Shown piece by piece: positions 7,521 through 16,762 of a stretch of 64,000 bases of DNA; the first letter of the stretch is position 1, and every line of letters begins with the position of its first letter. The position numbers and the translations under genes were made by a program. The stretch is from CBDCCV01 sp965215025 (lineage in GTDB: Bacteria; Bacteroidota; Rhodothermia; Rhodothermales; Salinibacteraceae): the NCBI GenBank assembly GCA_965215025.1, contig CBDCCV010000001.1:2232001-2296000 (forward strand). Reading direction: 5' to 3'. The notes below the pieces were generated by a model, which saw only the letters and a list, made by a program, of their open reading frames with translations, did no database searches and had not been told where the DNA came from.

Positions 7521-10160
7521 TCAGGACAAGGGGTCGAGCGTCTGGGGCCAGCCGCGCAGCGTGGTGCGGTTGTGCGTGACCCGCTCGCGGGAGAGCACCC
7601 AGACGCGCACGGCGGCGCGCACCTCGGTGGCGAGCATCGACGTGGTAGGCACCATTCGGTACCGGCGCGAATCCTCCCCTGGGAAGTGCACCTCTACCTC
7701 GAAAGCCTGGTAGAGGTGCTGCTCGCCAAAAAAGCCGAGCAGCATCACCTCAGCGGCGTTTTTGCCTTCGCTCACCTCGATGCGCGCCCAGCCCGCGCGG
7801 TCGGAGCCGTGATCCCAGGCGGACCACGCGGTGGGCGTGAGGGCGCTCTGCGGGTGCGCCGTGCGGTGCAGGGCACGGGCGCGGGCGTAGAGCACCGTGC
7901 CGGGCGTGAGTGCGCCGCCCTCGGCCAGGATGCCGCCGGCGAGGTTGTTCATCACGACGCCGGGGCCGGCGTTCATGCTCTCGTGCGCGCGCGGGTCCGC
8001 GTCCGCGGGTCCGAACGATTCTGGAAAGCGGACGCTGAAAGGCCCTGCCAGGAGGCGGTCCCTGGGCTGAGGCTCCTCTTTCATGTAGAGCACCTCCACG
8101 CGCGGGTCATCGATCTCGCTGGGAGCCGAGCGCTCGCCCCACGCCCACGCCTCGATTTCGATAGTGCCTGCGCGCGTGTTGCGTTCGATGGGCTTGTAGA
8201 GGCGCGAGGTGTACAGCGAGAGCTTGGAGGTGCCCTCCTGGTGGTGCTCCAAGCGGGTGCCCTCGCAGATGCGCATGTGGATGTCCTTCCCCTTGAGGAG
8301 GAACCCCCCCACGCGACTGCGGCAGTCGATAAGGTCGCCCCGCACGCGCACGTTGGCGATGATGAAGCCATTTTTGGGATCGTCCGGGTCGTTGGGCACG
8401 TCCAGCTCGCGCGCCCCGACGATGAGCAGTTCGTCAACGCCATTGTTGGCCGTGACCGACCAGTTGCCGACCGCGCCGATGCGAGGGCGGATCAGCTCGT
8501 AGCGCTTGATCTTCCCGCCCCAAAGGTCCTCTACATCCCCCCCGCTGCGCGCGGCTCCATGATAGATCCCGTCTTCGTCGCGCACGAACGCGGCTTTCGA
8601 GACGCTCACCGCCTGGCGCTTGCAGGCGTTTGAGCGTACGGCGCGCACGAGGGCACGCCCTTCTGGGTGGTGGATGGTGTAGGCATCGCCGCCCACGGCG
8701 TCAGCAGCCCAGTCGTCGAGGATGACGGTCGCGTCCATGATTATGATACCTTCTTCGAGAGCCTCACCTTTATCGTAGTCGTTGACGTTCCACGCGCGCG
8801 CGCTCGTGACGGGCACTTCGGCTTCGAGCCAGAGCAGCCCGGCGTGGTAATCCGTCTCTACGAAAAGCTGATTCTGGCCAGCGTGCACGCTCCAGGTGTG
8901 GCCGATCACCTCGCCCGTGTGCGCATCCGGCGCGCTCCTGAGATGGATAACGCCCGCCTCGGCAGCGTGGACTTCAAAGCGATAGCCTATGCGGCTGTCC
9001 GTGAGGCACACGCGCCCGTAATGATCCACTTCTGTCCTCCCCTCACGAAATGAAAGTGCGCTGGGGTAGTCGCCAAAGGGGTGGCCGCCCGTCACGTGAA
9101 GCAGGGCGCGGCCGTGCGCTTCGAGCAAGCTCGACCGTCGCTCGGCGCCTTGCACGAAGCGCACGGCCTCAGTGCCTACGCCGAAGTCCACCGCCGCGCC
9201 GCCAGGTGTTATAGGCAGCCGCAAACGCTCGGCGCGGTCCAGGAGGTAGCGCCGCCCTGGAAGGTGGCGCACGCGGTCGCCATCCTGAACGGCGGCGTAA
9301 AAGCGGTTCAGGTCCTCGTGCGTTTTCGTGCCGAAAAGCTCAGGCACGACCTCGCGGCTGAGCGAGATGCGCGCGAAGGTTTTTGGCGTCGGGTCCGGCT
9401 CCTCGGGATGCGGGTTCGTGACGGCCGTGCGGGTTTCGCGGAGGGGCCACAGCGCCGGCACGCCCTCCACCATCAGGCGTAGCCCCTGGGCTAGCTGGAG
9501 CGGCACCGGCACCTCGGGCACGGTCTCGGACGTGACGAGCACCCCGTCGCCGCGTTGCGCCGCCGAGGCCAGCGCCGCGTCCACGGGGCCGGCCTCGGCC
9601 AGGCGTGCCTCCCGAAGACGCAGGTCCATCTGGCGGGATATAGACCCGTCCGGGTCGGCCTTCTCGATCCGCACGCCCGCCACCTCGACGCCATATCCTA
9701 CGTACACGAGCGCACGCGTCCATACGCCCGCCCCGGTCGGGCCGATCTGGGCGCGGGCGACCTCGGCGCCATCGGCGCCGAGGACGACCATCTCCTCGTT
9801 CCCGCTCCAGCGCGCCCCGGCGCGGTTTTGCCACAGGTAGTCGAAGGCGATGGAGTGGTGGTTTTCGAGGCGCACGGGGGCTTCGAGCGCGTAGGTGAGC
9901 GCGTAGGGGCCGCCCGACCAGCAGCGCCCCTCGAAGACGCCCGCCGCCTCGCTCATGTGCGAGACGCGCCCCTCGCCACTGGAGAACCAGCGCCCGGCCA
10001 GCGGCTGAGCCGGAGCCGCCGCGAAGTCCTCAGCGCGTAAGGCGTCCGGCTGCGGCTTAGGCTCTGGCTTCGGCTCTGGCTTCGGGGCAGGGCGGCCAAA
10101 GAGGAAGCCGCCGGTGAGCCATGAGAGGAAGCGCTTGAAAAAATTGCGTCGTTCAGACAT
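7521..10160 (-). CDS. Large phage protein, probable virion or fibre component
   Basis: 879 residues from the ATG at 10160 (MSERRNFF). An amphipathic N-terminus (FFKRFLSWLTGGFLFG) is followed by a KPEPKPEPKPQP linker at about 24-40. The remainder is rich in beta strands and aromatic residues. It includes a jelly-roll-like stretch (about 60-190) and a long central region with short hydrophobic repeats (GFIIANVRVRGDLIDCRSRVGGFLLKG), reminiscent of beta-helix virion proteins. I recognise no family. It lies in the leftward operon downstream of gam and the winged-helix gene, which is odd for a structural gene. Confidence 0.55.
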   Translation of the reverse strand: MSERRNFFKRFLSWLTGGFLFGRPAPKPEPKPEPKPQPDALRAEDFAAAPAQPLAGRWFSSGEGRVSHMSEAAGVFEGRCWSGGPYALTYALEAPVRLENHHSIAFDYLWQNRAGARWSGNEEMVVLGADGAEVARAQIGPTGAGVWTRALVYVGYGVEVAGVRIEKADPDGSISRQMDLRLREARLAEAGPVDAALASAAQRGDGVLVTSETVPEVPVPLQLAQGLRLMVEGVPALWPLRETRTAVTNPHPEEPDPTPKTFARISLSREVVPELFGTKTHEDLNRFYAAVQDGDRVRHLPGRRYLLDRAERLRLPITPGGAAVDFGVGTEAVRFVQGAERRSSLLEAHGRALLHVTGGHPFGDYPSALSFREGRTEVDHYGRVCLTDSRIGYRFEVHAAEAGVIHLRSAPDAHTGEVIGHTWSVHAGQNQLFVETDYHAGLLWLEAEVPVTSARAWNVNDYDKGEALEEGIIIMDATVILDDWAADAVGGDAYTIHHPEGRALVRAVRSNACKRQAVSVSKAAFVRDEDGIYHGAARSGGDVEDLWGGKIKRYELIRPRIGAVGNWSVTANNGVDELLIVGARELDVPNDPDDPKNGFIIANVRVRGDLIDCRSRVGGFLLKGKDIHMRICEGTRLEHHQEGTSKLSLYTSRLYKPIERNTRAGTIEIEAWAWGERSAPSEIDDPRVEVLYMKEEPQPRDRLLAGPFSVRFPESFGPADADPRAHESMNAGPGVVMNNLAGGILAEGGALTPGTVLYARARALHRTAHPQSALTPTAWSAWDHGSDRAGWARIEVSEGKNAAEVMLLGFFGEQHLYQAFEVEVHFPGEDSRRYRMVPTTSMLATEVRAAVRVWVLSRERVTHNRTTLRGWPQTLDPLS

Positions 10161-10182
10161 GGTATCGTGGTGTGGGTTGGTG

Positions 10183-10563
10183 TTAGGCAAGTCGTTCGAC
10201 GGTGACGGTCTGGCGGAAGCGCGCGACGGCCGGCCCCGGCCCTTCGATCTTCGAGGCCACGTCGCCGCGCAGCTTCTCCCAGAGGCCTCCGCGGAAGCGG
10301 AAGCGATCATTGGTTTTGAGGCTGGAGAAGGGCATCTGCTGCGCGGCTGGGCCGTCGGCGAGGAAGTACTGCTTGACCTGGGCGGTCTTGCCGCCGCGCT
10401 TGGGCACCGCGATGGTGCGGCTGGCGATGGCGTGGCCGTCTTTGCGCAGGTCGTAGATGCGCGCGGCCAGGCGGCGGATGCCGTACGTGTCGAAGCACTC
10501 CTTGTCGGTGATCGGCTCGCCGCCCTGGAGGTGGCTCAGGATCATCTCTTTGTCGGTGCTCAT
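10183..10563 (-). CDS. Winged-helix phage protein (HTH_39-like)
   Basis: 126 residues from the ATG at 10563. The pattern ILSHLQGGEPITDKECFDTYGI...RLAARIYDLRKDGHAI is the winged-helix signature of a common phage family that follows gam in Mu-like early operons. A short basic C-terminal extension follows the YFLAD wing strand. Probably a DNA-binding accessory or regulator. It starts 12 bp after the gam stop. Confidence 0.7.
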   Translation of the reverse strand: MSTDKEMILSHLQGGEPITDKECFDTYGIRRLAARIYDLRKDGHAIASRTIAVPKRGGKTAQVKQYFLADGPAAQQMPFSSLKTNDRFRFRGGLWEKLRGDVASKIEGPGPAVARFRQTVTVERLA

Positions 10564-10574
10564 GGCGGGCCTCC

Positions 10575-11060
10575 TCAGGCGGGGTTGATGGTGATGGTGT
10601 CTGCTGCGCGCTCCAGGAGCAGGCCGGCGACGTTCTGGGCCTCCTCCCATCGGCGACGGATCTCGCGCTTATCGAGCGACTCCTTTTTCCTCACGAAGCT
10701 GTGCAGCCCAAGGCCTTTGAGGCGCAGGATGACCGCATCTTCCTCTTGCGTAAGGACCACGTGCTCGCGGCCCTGGCGGTACTCGATGGTGCCGGACCGC
10801 AGCATGGCGGTCTTCCCATCCGAGCCTTCGAGCAGCTCGTCGCGGTGGGCGCGGGCGTAGGCCGTGGTCGTCTCCTCGATCTCACGGATGTCCTCTTCGA
10901 GCACCTCGATGGTCTGATCGTAGGGGCGTGCGACCCTGCGGACGGCCATCTCGCGCTCCGCCTGCTGAAGGCGCAGCTTGGCGTTGAGATCGGAGAGGTC
11001 GCGCAGAGCGTCTTCGAGGTCGGCGCGCGTTTTGATGGTGTAAGCGTCGGCGGTTTCCAT
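10575..11060 (-). CDS. gam: Gam-like host-nuclease inhibitor
   Basis: 161 residues. Mu Gam binds linear double-stranded DNA ends and protects them from exonucleases; it is related to eukaryotic Ku. The first 70 residues are a long coiled-coil hairpin (NAKLRLQQAEREMAVRRVARPYDQ...). They lead to YARAHRDELLEG and a beta hairpin (AMLRSGTIEYRQG). LGLHSFVRKKESLDKREI at the end matches the family C-terminus. It sits 30 bp downstream of muB, as expected. Confidence 0.85.
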   Translation of the reverse strand: METADAYTIKTRADLEDALRDLSDLNAKLRLQQAEREMAVRRVARPYDQTIEVLEEDIREIEETTTAYARAHRDELLEGSDGKTAMLRSGTIEYRQGREHVVLTQEEDAVILRLKGLGLHSFVRKKESLDKREIRRRWEEAQNVAGLLLERAADTITINPA

Positions 11061-11090
11061 AGCGGGGGAGGATTAGTGGTTGGGGGGCGA

Positions 11091-12056
11091 TCAGGCTGCG
11101 AGGGCGCCGTTTTTGCGCTCCTCGGCGACCTGGCGGAGGGCGGCCTGGAGGCGCCGTTTGAGTTCGGGGTCGGCGTTGCGGCCGTGCTCAACGTCACTGA
11201 TGGTCGAGCGCGGGATGCGCCCGCCGTGCTGGCCGGTGCGCTTTTCGAGGTCGGTCTGCGAGAGGCCAAAGGCCTCGCGCTGCTCGCGGATGGTGAAGGG
11301 CACGCTGCGCTCGTCCATCACCTGGATGCCGGCGTCGCGCATCAGCTCGAGCTTGCCCTCGATGACGTGGTCCAGCTCCAGGGGCGAGGCGTGCATGGCG
11401 GCCAGGCGCTCACGCGTCGGGGTCGCGATGGCCTCGCCATAGACGGCGTCGAGGTACGAGAGGCGCTGCGCGTAGTCCATCCAGCCCTGCGCCTCGCTCA
11501 GCTCGATGGGCTTGGTCCGGTAGCGCACCTCGCCGTAGCGCTCGATCTTGCTCAGGAGCGGCTCCTGCCCCACGAGGACGACGCTGAAAAGCGGCACGAT
11601 GCCTTTGTAGATGGCCGCCTCGCGCAGGTCCTTGAGCGCGAGGAGCGTGTTGGCGTGCAGGCGGTGCGCGTTCTCGATGACGAGGGCGACCTCGCGCTTC
11701 TGCCGCACGACGCGCTCGCCCACGAGGCGGGCGAGCTGCGTCGTACGGGCGATCATGTCGCGGCGCGGGGCCTCGCTGGAGAGGCCGGCCACGAGCGCGC
11801 TGGCAACCTGGCCGATGCGCAGATTTTCCTTGTCCGGGTTGGAGACGTAGACGAGCTGGCAGCCGCGCATGTCGCGCAGCGCCTCGCGCACCAGGACGCT
11901 CTTCCCCGAGCCGAAGCGGCCGATCACGGCGGTGAGGCGGCGCCCCTGGACGGTCGAGCGGATGCGCTCGGCGTAGCGCTCGTGGATCTCATCCCAGAAG
12001 ACGGCGGTATGAGAAAGGCCAAAATGGCTGAGCAGACTGTGGTCTTTTGAGATCAT
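11091..12056 (-). CDS. MuB-like AAA+ ATPase, transposition target capture, C-terminal HTH
   Basis: 321 residues from the ATG at 12056. Walker A GRFGSGKS at 46-53, Walker B VALVIENAH at about 123-131, sensor-1 strand LVGQE at 161-165. MuB binds target DNA, delivers it to the MuA transpososome and gives target immunity. The last 80 residues (LSQTDLEKRTGQHGGRIPRSTISDVEHG) form an XRE-type helix-turn-helix. In Mu the HTH is at the N terminus of B, so the domain order differs. A 13-bp hairpin separates it from muA. Confidence 0.88.
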   Translation of the reverse strand: MISKDHSLLSHFGLSHTAVFWDEIHERYAERIRSTVQGRRLTAVIGRFGSGKSVLVREALRDMRGCQLVYVSNPDKENLRIGQVASALVAGLSSEAPRRDMIARTTQLARLVGERVVRQKREVALVIENAHRLHANTLLALKDLREAAIYKGIVPLFSVVLVGQEPLLSKIERYGEVRYRTKPIELSEAQGWMDYAQRLSYLDAVYGEAIATPTRERLAAMHASPLELDHVIEGKLELMRDAGIQVMDERSVPFTIREQREAFGLSQTDLEKRTGQHGGRIPRSTISDVEHGRNADPELKRRLQAALRQVAEERKNGALAA

Positions 12057-12083
12057 GGCGGCTTGGGTTTTGGTTCGTGAGGC

Positions 12084-12121
12084 GAGCGGGCCGGGGAAGA
12101 GGCGCCCCGGCCCGCTCTTTT
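12084..12121 (+). terminator. Perfect 13-bp hairpin between muA and muB, terminator-like on the + strand
   Basis: GAGCGGGCCGGGG (12084-12096) pairs perfectly with 12105-12117 and is followed on the + strand by TTTT. It would stop antisense (rightward) transcription. On the coding (leftward) strand there is no T-tract, but the hairpin lies between the muA stop and the muB start and could modulate or process the message. Confidence 0.55.
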
Positions 12122-12127
12122 GGCCGG

Positions 12128-13795
12128 CTATCCGGCGGCGGCGCGGTACTCGTAGTAGGCCTGCGTGAGCGTGGCGGTGATGGCGTCGGCCTCGGCGGCG
12201 GTGACGGGGGCGGTGATGCGCTCGGCCACGACATCGGCGTAGTCGGCGGGGCGCAGGCCCAGGGCGGTGAGGGCGCGGCCCACGCGCGCGCGCGCCTCCA
12301 GGGGGGCGAGGCGCTCCGGCTCGGCGGCACGGCGGGCGACCTCGGCAAAGGGGGTGTCCGGCTCGAACGGCTCGCCGCGCGGGACGAGCGGGCGCACGGC
12401 GTTTTGCTCCTGGTAGCCGAGGCGGGCGGCGGCGGCCTCCTCTTTGGCGGCGCGGGCGCGCTCCTGGCTCCACACCTGCGGACGGCCCGAGAAGTCGTCC
12501 ACGGCGGCGAAATCGTAAGGCTTGACCGTGAAGGGCTTGCCGGCGCGGTACCCGTCGATCAGCTCGCCCACGAGGTCGCCGCTCACATTTTTATGGATGC
12601 GCACCCACTGGCTGGCGGCGTAGGCGGGCACCTCGTAGGGCACAGAGTCGATGTAGAGGAGGCGCGTCTTGTCGGCCTTGCGCTCCCAGGTGCGGGCGGC
12701 CACGTCGAGGAGGCCGGTGGGGCAGCGGCGCGGGCGGTGGCGCAGCGTGCTCTGCTGGTAGAGCTGGCCGCGCGTCGAGGCGCGCTTCGTCGGATGGGTC
12801 TCGTGGTGCTGCTCGACGGCGTAGCGCGTGGCCTCGGCGCTCAGCTCCGAGAGCGTGATGACGGCCCCCTCGCCGCGCTCGCGCACGATGCGGGTGACGA
12901 GCTGCGCCTCGAAGCTCTGCCAGAGCGAGCGGAAGCCGGCCTCCACCTTGCCTTGGCTCTCCGAGTGGCCGGGCGCGGTCTCGGGGGCGTCCATCTTTAG
13001 GCGCTCGATGAGCGTGCGGCCCTCCTGGCTCTTGCGAAAGGGTCCCTGGTCGGTGCGCAGCATCTCGGGCAGGTGGCCGGTCATGGCGTGGCGGCCCTCC
13101 GTGGCGCCCTCGGCGCTCTCGGGGCCGGCGCCCCAGCACCAGGCCAGGAAGCGCACGCCCAGGATGCCGCTCTCGGCCGTGGCCGGGTAGTAGCGCACCA
13201 GGCGCAGGCGGCTGTACGAGTCGAGGAGCTGGCACACCCACGCGCGCAGCTTCACCGCGCCGTCTTTGTAGTGCAGCTCTTTCGCGCTCACCTTGAGGCG
13301 CCAGTCGAGACCGCACTCGGTGGGGCCGATGATCTGGAAATGTTTGCTGCGGGAGAAGTCGAGCTGCATCTCCTGGCAGGCGTGGTCCGGCTCAATGCGG
13401 CGGCGCACCTGGGGCGTGCGGTAGCCCGTGCGGCGCAGCGCAGCGTTGTAGGTGCTGGTGCTCCAGTCGTCGGCGCCCTCGACGCCCTCGCGCGCCATGA
13501 TGCCGATGGCCGCCTCGGTGGACAGCTCGCGCGGGTCGCCCTTTTTGGTGACGAGGCGGTAGGTCTCTTTCACAGTGGCGAGCGTTTCGACGAGGCGGTC
13601 GGGGATGTCTGGCTGGCGCTCGACCTGGCGGTCTTTGCCAGCGTGCCGGGCGATGGCGCGGCGGAGCGTGGGGTAGGTCACGCCCAGGCCGCGCGCGACG
13701 TCCTCCTGGTAGGCACGGCGCGCCCCCCAGGGCAGCTCGCGCACGCGGGCGGCGAGCGCTTCGATGTCTACAGCGTGGGTCCAGTCTGTGGGCAC
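12128..13795 (-). CDS. MuA-like DDE transposase
   Basis: 555 residues. The catalytic triad is visible: D146 in EMQLDFSRS, D249 in MLRTDQGPF and E285 in SQGKVEAGF, a D,D(35)E spacing typical of retroviral-integrase-fold transposases. The N-terminal 140 residues contain HTH segments (VARGLGVTYPTLRRAIARH) that should bind the phage end boxes. A beta-barrel domain (about 380-430) follows the core, and an Ala/Glu-rich helical tail probably contacts MuB. It carries out integration and replicative transposition. GemA lies immediately upstream in the operon. Confidence 0.93.
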   Translation of the reverse strand: MPTDWTHAVDIEALAARVRELPWGARRAYQEDVARGLGVTYPTLRRAIARHAGKDRQVERQPDIPDRLVETLATVKETYRLVTKKGDPRELSTEAAIGIMAREGVEGADDWSTSTYNAALRRTGYRTPQVRRRIEPDHACQEMQLDFSRSKHFQIIGPTECGLDWRLKVSAKELHYKDGAVKLRAWVCQLLDSYSRLRLVRYYPATAESGILGVRFLAWCWGAGPESAEGATEGRHAMTGHLPEMLRTDQGPFRKSQEGRTLIERLKMDAPETAPGHSESQGKVEAGFRSLWQSFEAQLVTRIVRERGEGAVITLSELSAEATRYAVEQHHETHPTKRASTRGQLYQQSTLRHRPRRCPTGLLDVAARTWERKADKTRLLYIDSVPYEVPAYAASQWVRIHKNVSGDLVGELIDGYRAGKPFTVKPYDFAAVDDFSGRPQVWSQERARAAKEEAAAARLGYQEQNAVRPLVPRGEPFEPDTPFAEVARRAAEPERLAPLEARARVGRALTALGLRPADYADVVAERITAPVTAAEADAITATLTQAYYEYRAAAG

Positions 13796-13849
13796 TACGT
13801 CGTGAGGCGCTGAGGTGGGCAGAGGCGGCGAGGCGGCGCGGCAGGCATC

Positions 13850-14353
13850 CTACTCCTGCGAGGCGGTGCGCCGGCTGCGCGGATGGGGGCGCTCCCCTGT
13901 GAGGCGTTGCAGGCCGGTGATGACCTTGGAGGCCTCGTCGCTCGTGAGCATGGAGATGCCCTTCGAGAGGGCGCCCTCGGCCTCGTAGCCGAGCTGGCGC
14001 CGGACGAAGCCGAGGAGGCGCTGCGGCTCCGCCGTCCAGCCGAGCTGGTCTTCGAGGCGCTTGATCAGGCCAGCCTGCTTGGGCGTGATCATGCCGCGCT
14101 GGCCGTGGGCGGCGTAGCGCGGCGGCTCGTCACGCTCGGGCCGGGGCGACCACCCCGCGCGGCGGAAGCCCTTGATGAGGAGCGCGCGCCCGCGCGCGCT
14201 GAGGTTGGCCGAGGAGGCGTACGTGTGGGCGGGCATCCCCAGCTCGTCCATCACGCCCGAGATGGCGGCGCGGTACTCGCCCTCGCTCAGCCCCAGCTCC
14301 TTTTTGGCGATGTGGATCGTGGCGAGGTCTTTTTGCCTGCGTGACTTGCTCAT
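13850..14353 (-). CDS. gemA: GemA / Mu gp16-like regulatory protein
   Basis: 167 residues. LATIHIAKKELGLSEGEYRAAISGV followed by SSANLSARGRALLIKGFRRAGW is the standard start of the Mu gp16/GemA family. The C-terminal part ITPKQAGLIKRLEDQLGW also fits. In Mu, GemA modulates host gene expression and DNA supercoiling after infection. Its start overlaps the upstream HTH gene stop by 4 bp. Confidence 0.85.
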   Translation of the reverse strand: MSKSRRQKDLATIHIAKKELGLSEGEYRAAISGVMDELGMPAHTYASSANLSARGRALLIKGFRRAGWSPRPERDEPPRYAAHGQRGMITPKQAGLIKRLEDQLGWTAEPQRLLGFVRRQLGYEAEGALSKGISMLTSDEASKVITGLQRLTGERPHPRSRRTASQE

Positions 14354-14733
14354 CGTCTCTGGTAGAAGTGGTTGGTGTCGTGCTGGTTGGTGCGGCGGCG
14401 GATCAGGGCCTTGGCGTAGTCGGAGCGCAGGAGGATGCCGGCGCTGGCTTCGCTGATGTCGAGCGCCTCGGCCACGGTGGCGTAGGTGGCGCCCGGCTGC
14501 ATGTAGGCCCTCACGGCGCTCTCGACGCGCCAGCGGCGGGCGCGGGCTTCGCGCTCGCGGCGCAGCTGCTGCGCCTCCTCGCGGGTGCGCAGCTTGCCGG
14601 CCGAGCGGAGCCAGCGGTAGGCCGTGGTGCGCGAGACGCCGGTGAGGTCTTCCACCTGGTCGATGGTCATGGGGTGGGGCGGCTCGTAGAGTGCGATGAC
14701 GCGCTCCATGTCGCGCACGGTGTAGTCACTCAT
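14350..14733 (-). CDS. Phage HTH protein
   Basis: 127 residues from the ATG at 14733. Two helix-turn-helix-like segments are visible: MTIDQVEDLTGVSRTTAYRWL near the start and ATYATVAEALDISEASAGILL near the end, separated by an Arg-rich helix. The overlap with gemA and an 8-bp overlap with the upstream gene show tight operon packing. Likely an early DNA-binding factor; no closer family. Confidence 0.65.
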   Translation of the reverse strand: MSDYTVRDMERVIALYEPPHPMTIDQVEDLTGVSRTTAYRWLRSAGKLRTREEAQQLRREREARARRWRVESAVRAYMQPGATYATVAEALDISEASAGILLRSDYAKALIRRRTNQHDTNHFYQRR

Positions 14734-16147
14734 CGCCGCCATCCCTCCGGCCTACCAGGCCCCGCACCTTCGCGTCGTCCATCGCCTCGGCCGCGTCCAT
14801 CGCCGCGTCGAGCGTGGGGGCGGGGCGCGTGGAGAGGCCGCGCCGGGCGTGGGCCAGGACGACCTCGCCGTCGAGCGTCGGCTCGACGCTCCAGCCGCGC
14901 TCGCGCAGGACGTCAGCGCGGGCGCCGCCGTCGGCGCCGAGGCTGAGGGTGTGGTCTTCGGTCTCTTCGGCGGCCTCCTGCTCGTCCATAAAAGCGTAGG
15001 CGGCGGCGTAGGCGGCCTCCTCGCCGATCTCTTCGTAGACCTCGCGCCAGACGTCAGCCGCCTCGGAGTGGGGGTCTATGATGCGGTCCGGGTCGTAGCC
15101 GCCGGCGCGCTTCGGGGCGCCGTCGCCGCCGGAGGCGCCGCTGGGCATGGGCGCGTCGATGGCGCCGCCGGCCTCGGTGCCGTGCCAGCCGCCCGGCGTG
15201 GTCGTCTCGGGCGCGTGCAGGAGCGCAAACCAGTAGACGGCGCGCGCCGTCTGCATGATGCTCACCAGCTCGTCCATGGTGTCGGCCACGAGCGCCTTGA
15301 GCGCGTCCGGGTCCTCCGAGCCAACTTCCAGGCCATAGCCCAGAAACGCCTGGCGCAGTTTTCCGGCGGCCTCGCGCGCTTTGGTGAGCTGCTTGAACTT
15401 TTCGTCGTAGGAGCGCTCGCGCTCTGCGTATTTGGCTTCGAGGTCGTGCGCGCGGGCCAGGCTGGCCTCGGCGCGCGCGACGGCCTGCTCGTCGCTCTCG
15501 ATCTGGCTCTGAAGCAGCTTTTTGTCCTCCTCGGACTGGTGGAGGCGGCGGCGGTACGCCTCGATGACGTTATCTTTCTCCTCGAGGCGCTCGCGCAGGT
15601 CCTCAGTCTTGAGCGCGACGAGATCTTCAAGCGCGATCTCGGCTCCACTGCCGTCACGCGCGGTGAGCGTGCCCGTCTCGGCGATCTCTTCGAGCAAGTC
15701 GTTGTCCTCTTTCAGGAGGAGGCGCTGCTTGGTAGGGCCGAGCGACTCGACCCGCTGGATCTTTTCGTTCTCGGAGATGAGCTGGATGACCTGCGTTATG
15801 GTCCTCTCCTCTGGCAGCTCCTTCATCCAGGCGCTGTATCGCTCGCCGATCTCGGCGTAGCGCCGGGCGGTCTTGTAGCTGTACTGCTTTTTGTGCGTGT
15901 AGTCCCTGAACGAGGAGTAGCCCAGGGCGAGGTAAAGACGCTCGTTTTTGATGTGCCAGAGGATGACGCAGCGTGCGGCGCGGGTGATGCTCTCGGCGTG
16001 GTCGAATTCCTGCGCGCGGGCCACCTCAGCGCCAGAGAAAAGCATCATCTCATCGGCTTCGGAGTCATAGGCTTCGACGGGCTGTGGTAGGAGGCCGTCT
16101 TCTTCCTGAGCACGTTTGTGAAGGGCGGTGCGGTGGGGTTTAGTCAT
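14726..16147 (-). CDS. Coiled-coil early phage protein of unknown function
   Basis: 473 residues from the ATG at 16147. Residues about 60-150 (LYLALGYSSFRDYTHKKQYSYKTARRYAEIGERYSAW) look like the DNA-associated N-terminal region of DUF3102/plasmid-type proteins. Residues about 185-280 are a long coiled coil (DLRERLEEKDNVIEAYRRRL...). The C-terminal third is acidic and Ala-rich. Possibly a DNA-binding scaffold used in replication; unproven. Confidence 0.6.
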   Translation of the reverse strand: MTKPHRTALHKRAQEEDGLLPQPVEAYDSEADEMMLFSGAEVARAQEFDHAESITRAARCVILWHIKNERLYLALGYSSFRDYTHKKQYSYKTARRYAEIGERYSAWMKELPEERTITQVIQLISENEKIQRVESLGPTKQRLLLKEDNDLLEEIAETGTLTARDGSGAEIALEDLVALKTEDLRERLEEKDNVIEAYRRRLHQSEEDKKLLQSQIESDEQAVARAEASLARAHDLEAKYAERERSYDEKFKQLTKAREAAGKLRQAFLGYGLEVGSEDPDALKALVADTMDELVSIMQTARAVYWFALLHAPETTTPGGWHGTEAGGAIDAPMPSGASGGDGAPKRAGGYDPDRIIDPHSEAADVWREVYEEIGEEAAYAAAYAFMDEQEAAEETEDHTLSLGADGGARADVLRERGWSVEPTLDGEVVLAHARRGLSTRPAPTLDAAMDAAEAMDDAKVRGLVGRRDGGDE

Positions 16148-16235
16148 GGCAGTTTGAATTGTAACGGCGAAAGAGGAATCGGCCTTTGAAGGCCTTGGGG
16201 CGGGTTGGTCGATGGACAATTGTCCGTTTTGCTTT

Positions 16236-16724
16236 TCAGCGTGTGCTAAGAGAGGCCGTTTCGAGGAGGGCCTTGAAGCGCTGCGGCTCGGCCTCGCGTA
16301 GCGCTCGGAGCGAAAAGCGCTGCCCGTCCGGCAGGAGCAACTCGCGGGTGCTCAGCAAGGCGTTGACGACGGGTTCGGGAGACCGGCTCAGTTCGTAGAG
16401 CTTGGCGAAATCGAAGCGCAAAAGGCGTTGAAACGAGACGAGGCGGTCGGGGTCGAGGTGCAGGGCCACTCTCCTGAAGCCGGAAGCGGCAAAGGGCGCG
16501 ACACTTTTTTCGGGCAGCGTGATGAGATGCCCGAAGCGCCGGCCGATAGCCGCGTATTTCAGCGCCTCGTGGTAGCCTGTCTCGAAATCCTGTGCCTCGT
16601 ACCACTCGCGGAAGCTGGTCTGCGGCTCGTCTTCGCGGGGCCGGCAAAACTTGAGCATTGCCAGCACGGTAGCGTGCGAGAGAATGTTGTAGCCTCGACT
16701 GATCTCGACTTCTTTTCTGGTCAT
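16236..16724 (-). CDS. Hypothetical early phage protein
   Basis: 162 residues from the ATG at 16724 (a start at 16766 would add 14). It contains FREWYEAQDFETGYHEALKYAAIGRRFGHLITL and an RLLRFDFAKLYELSRSPEPVVNALLSTREL segment. Mostly helical and basic, no family recognised. It lies in the early operon between the orphan beta-barrel gene and the coiled-coil gene. Confidence 0.55.
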   Translation of the reverse strand: MTRKEVEISRGYNILSHATVLAMLKFCRPREDEPQTSFREWYEAQDFETGYHEALKYAAIGRRFGHLITLPEKSVAPFAASGFRRVALHLDPDRLVSFQRLLRFDFAKLYELSRSPEPVVNALLSTRELLLPDGQRFSLRALREAEPQRFKALLETASLSTR

Positions 16725-16762
16725 GGCTCTGCGAAAGTTGGTGAGGTGGGGCGCGTGCGACA

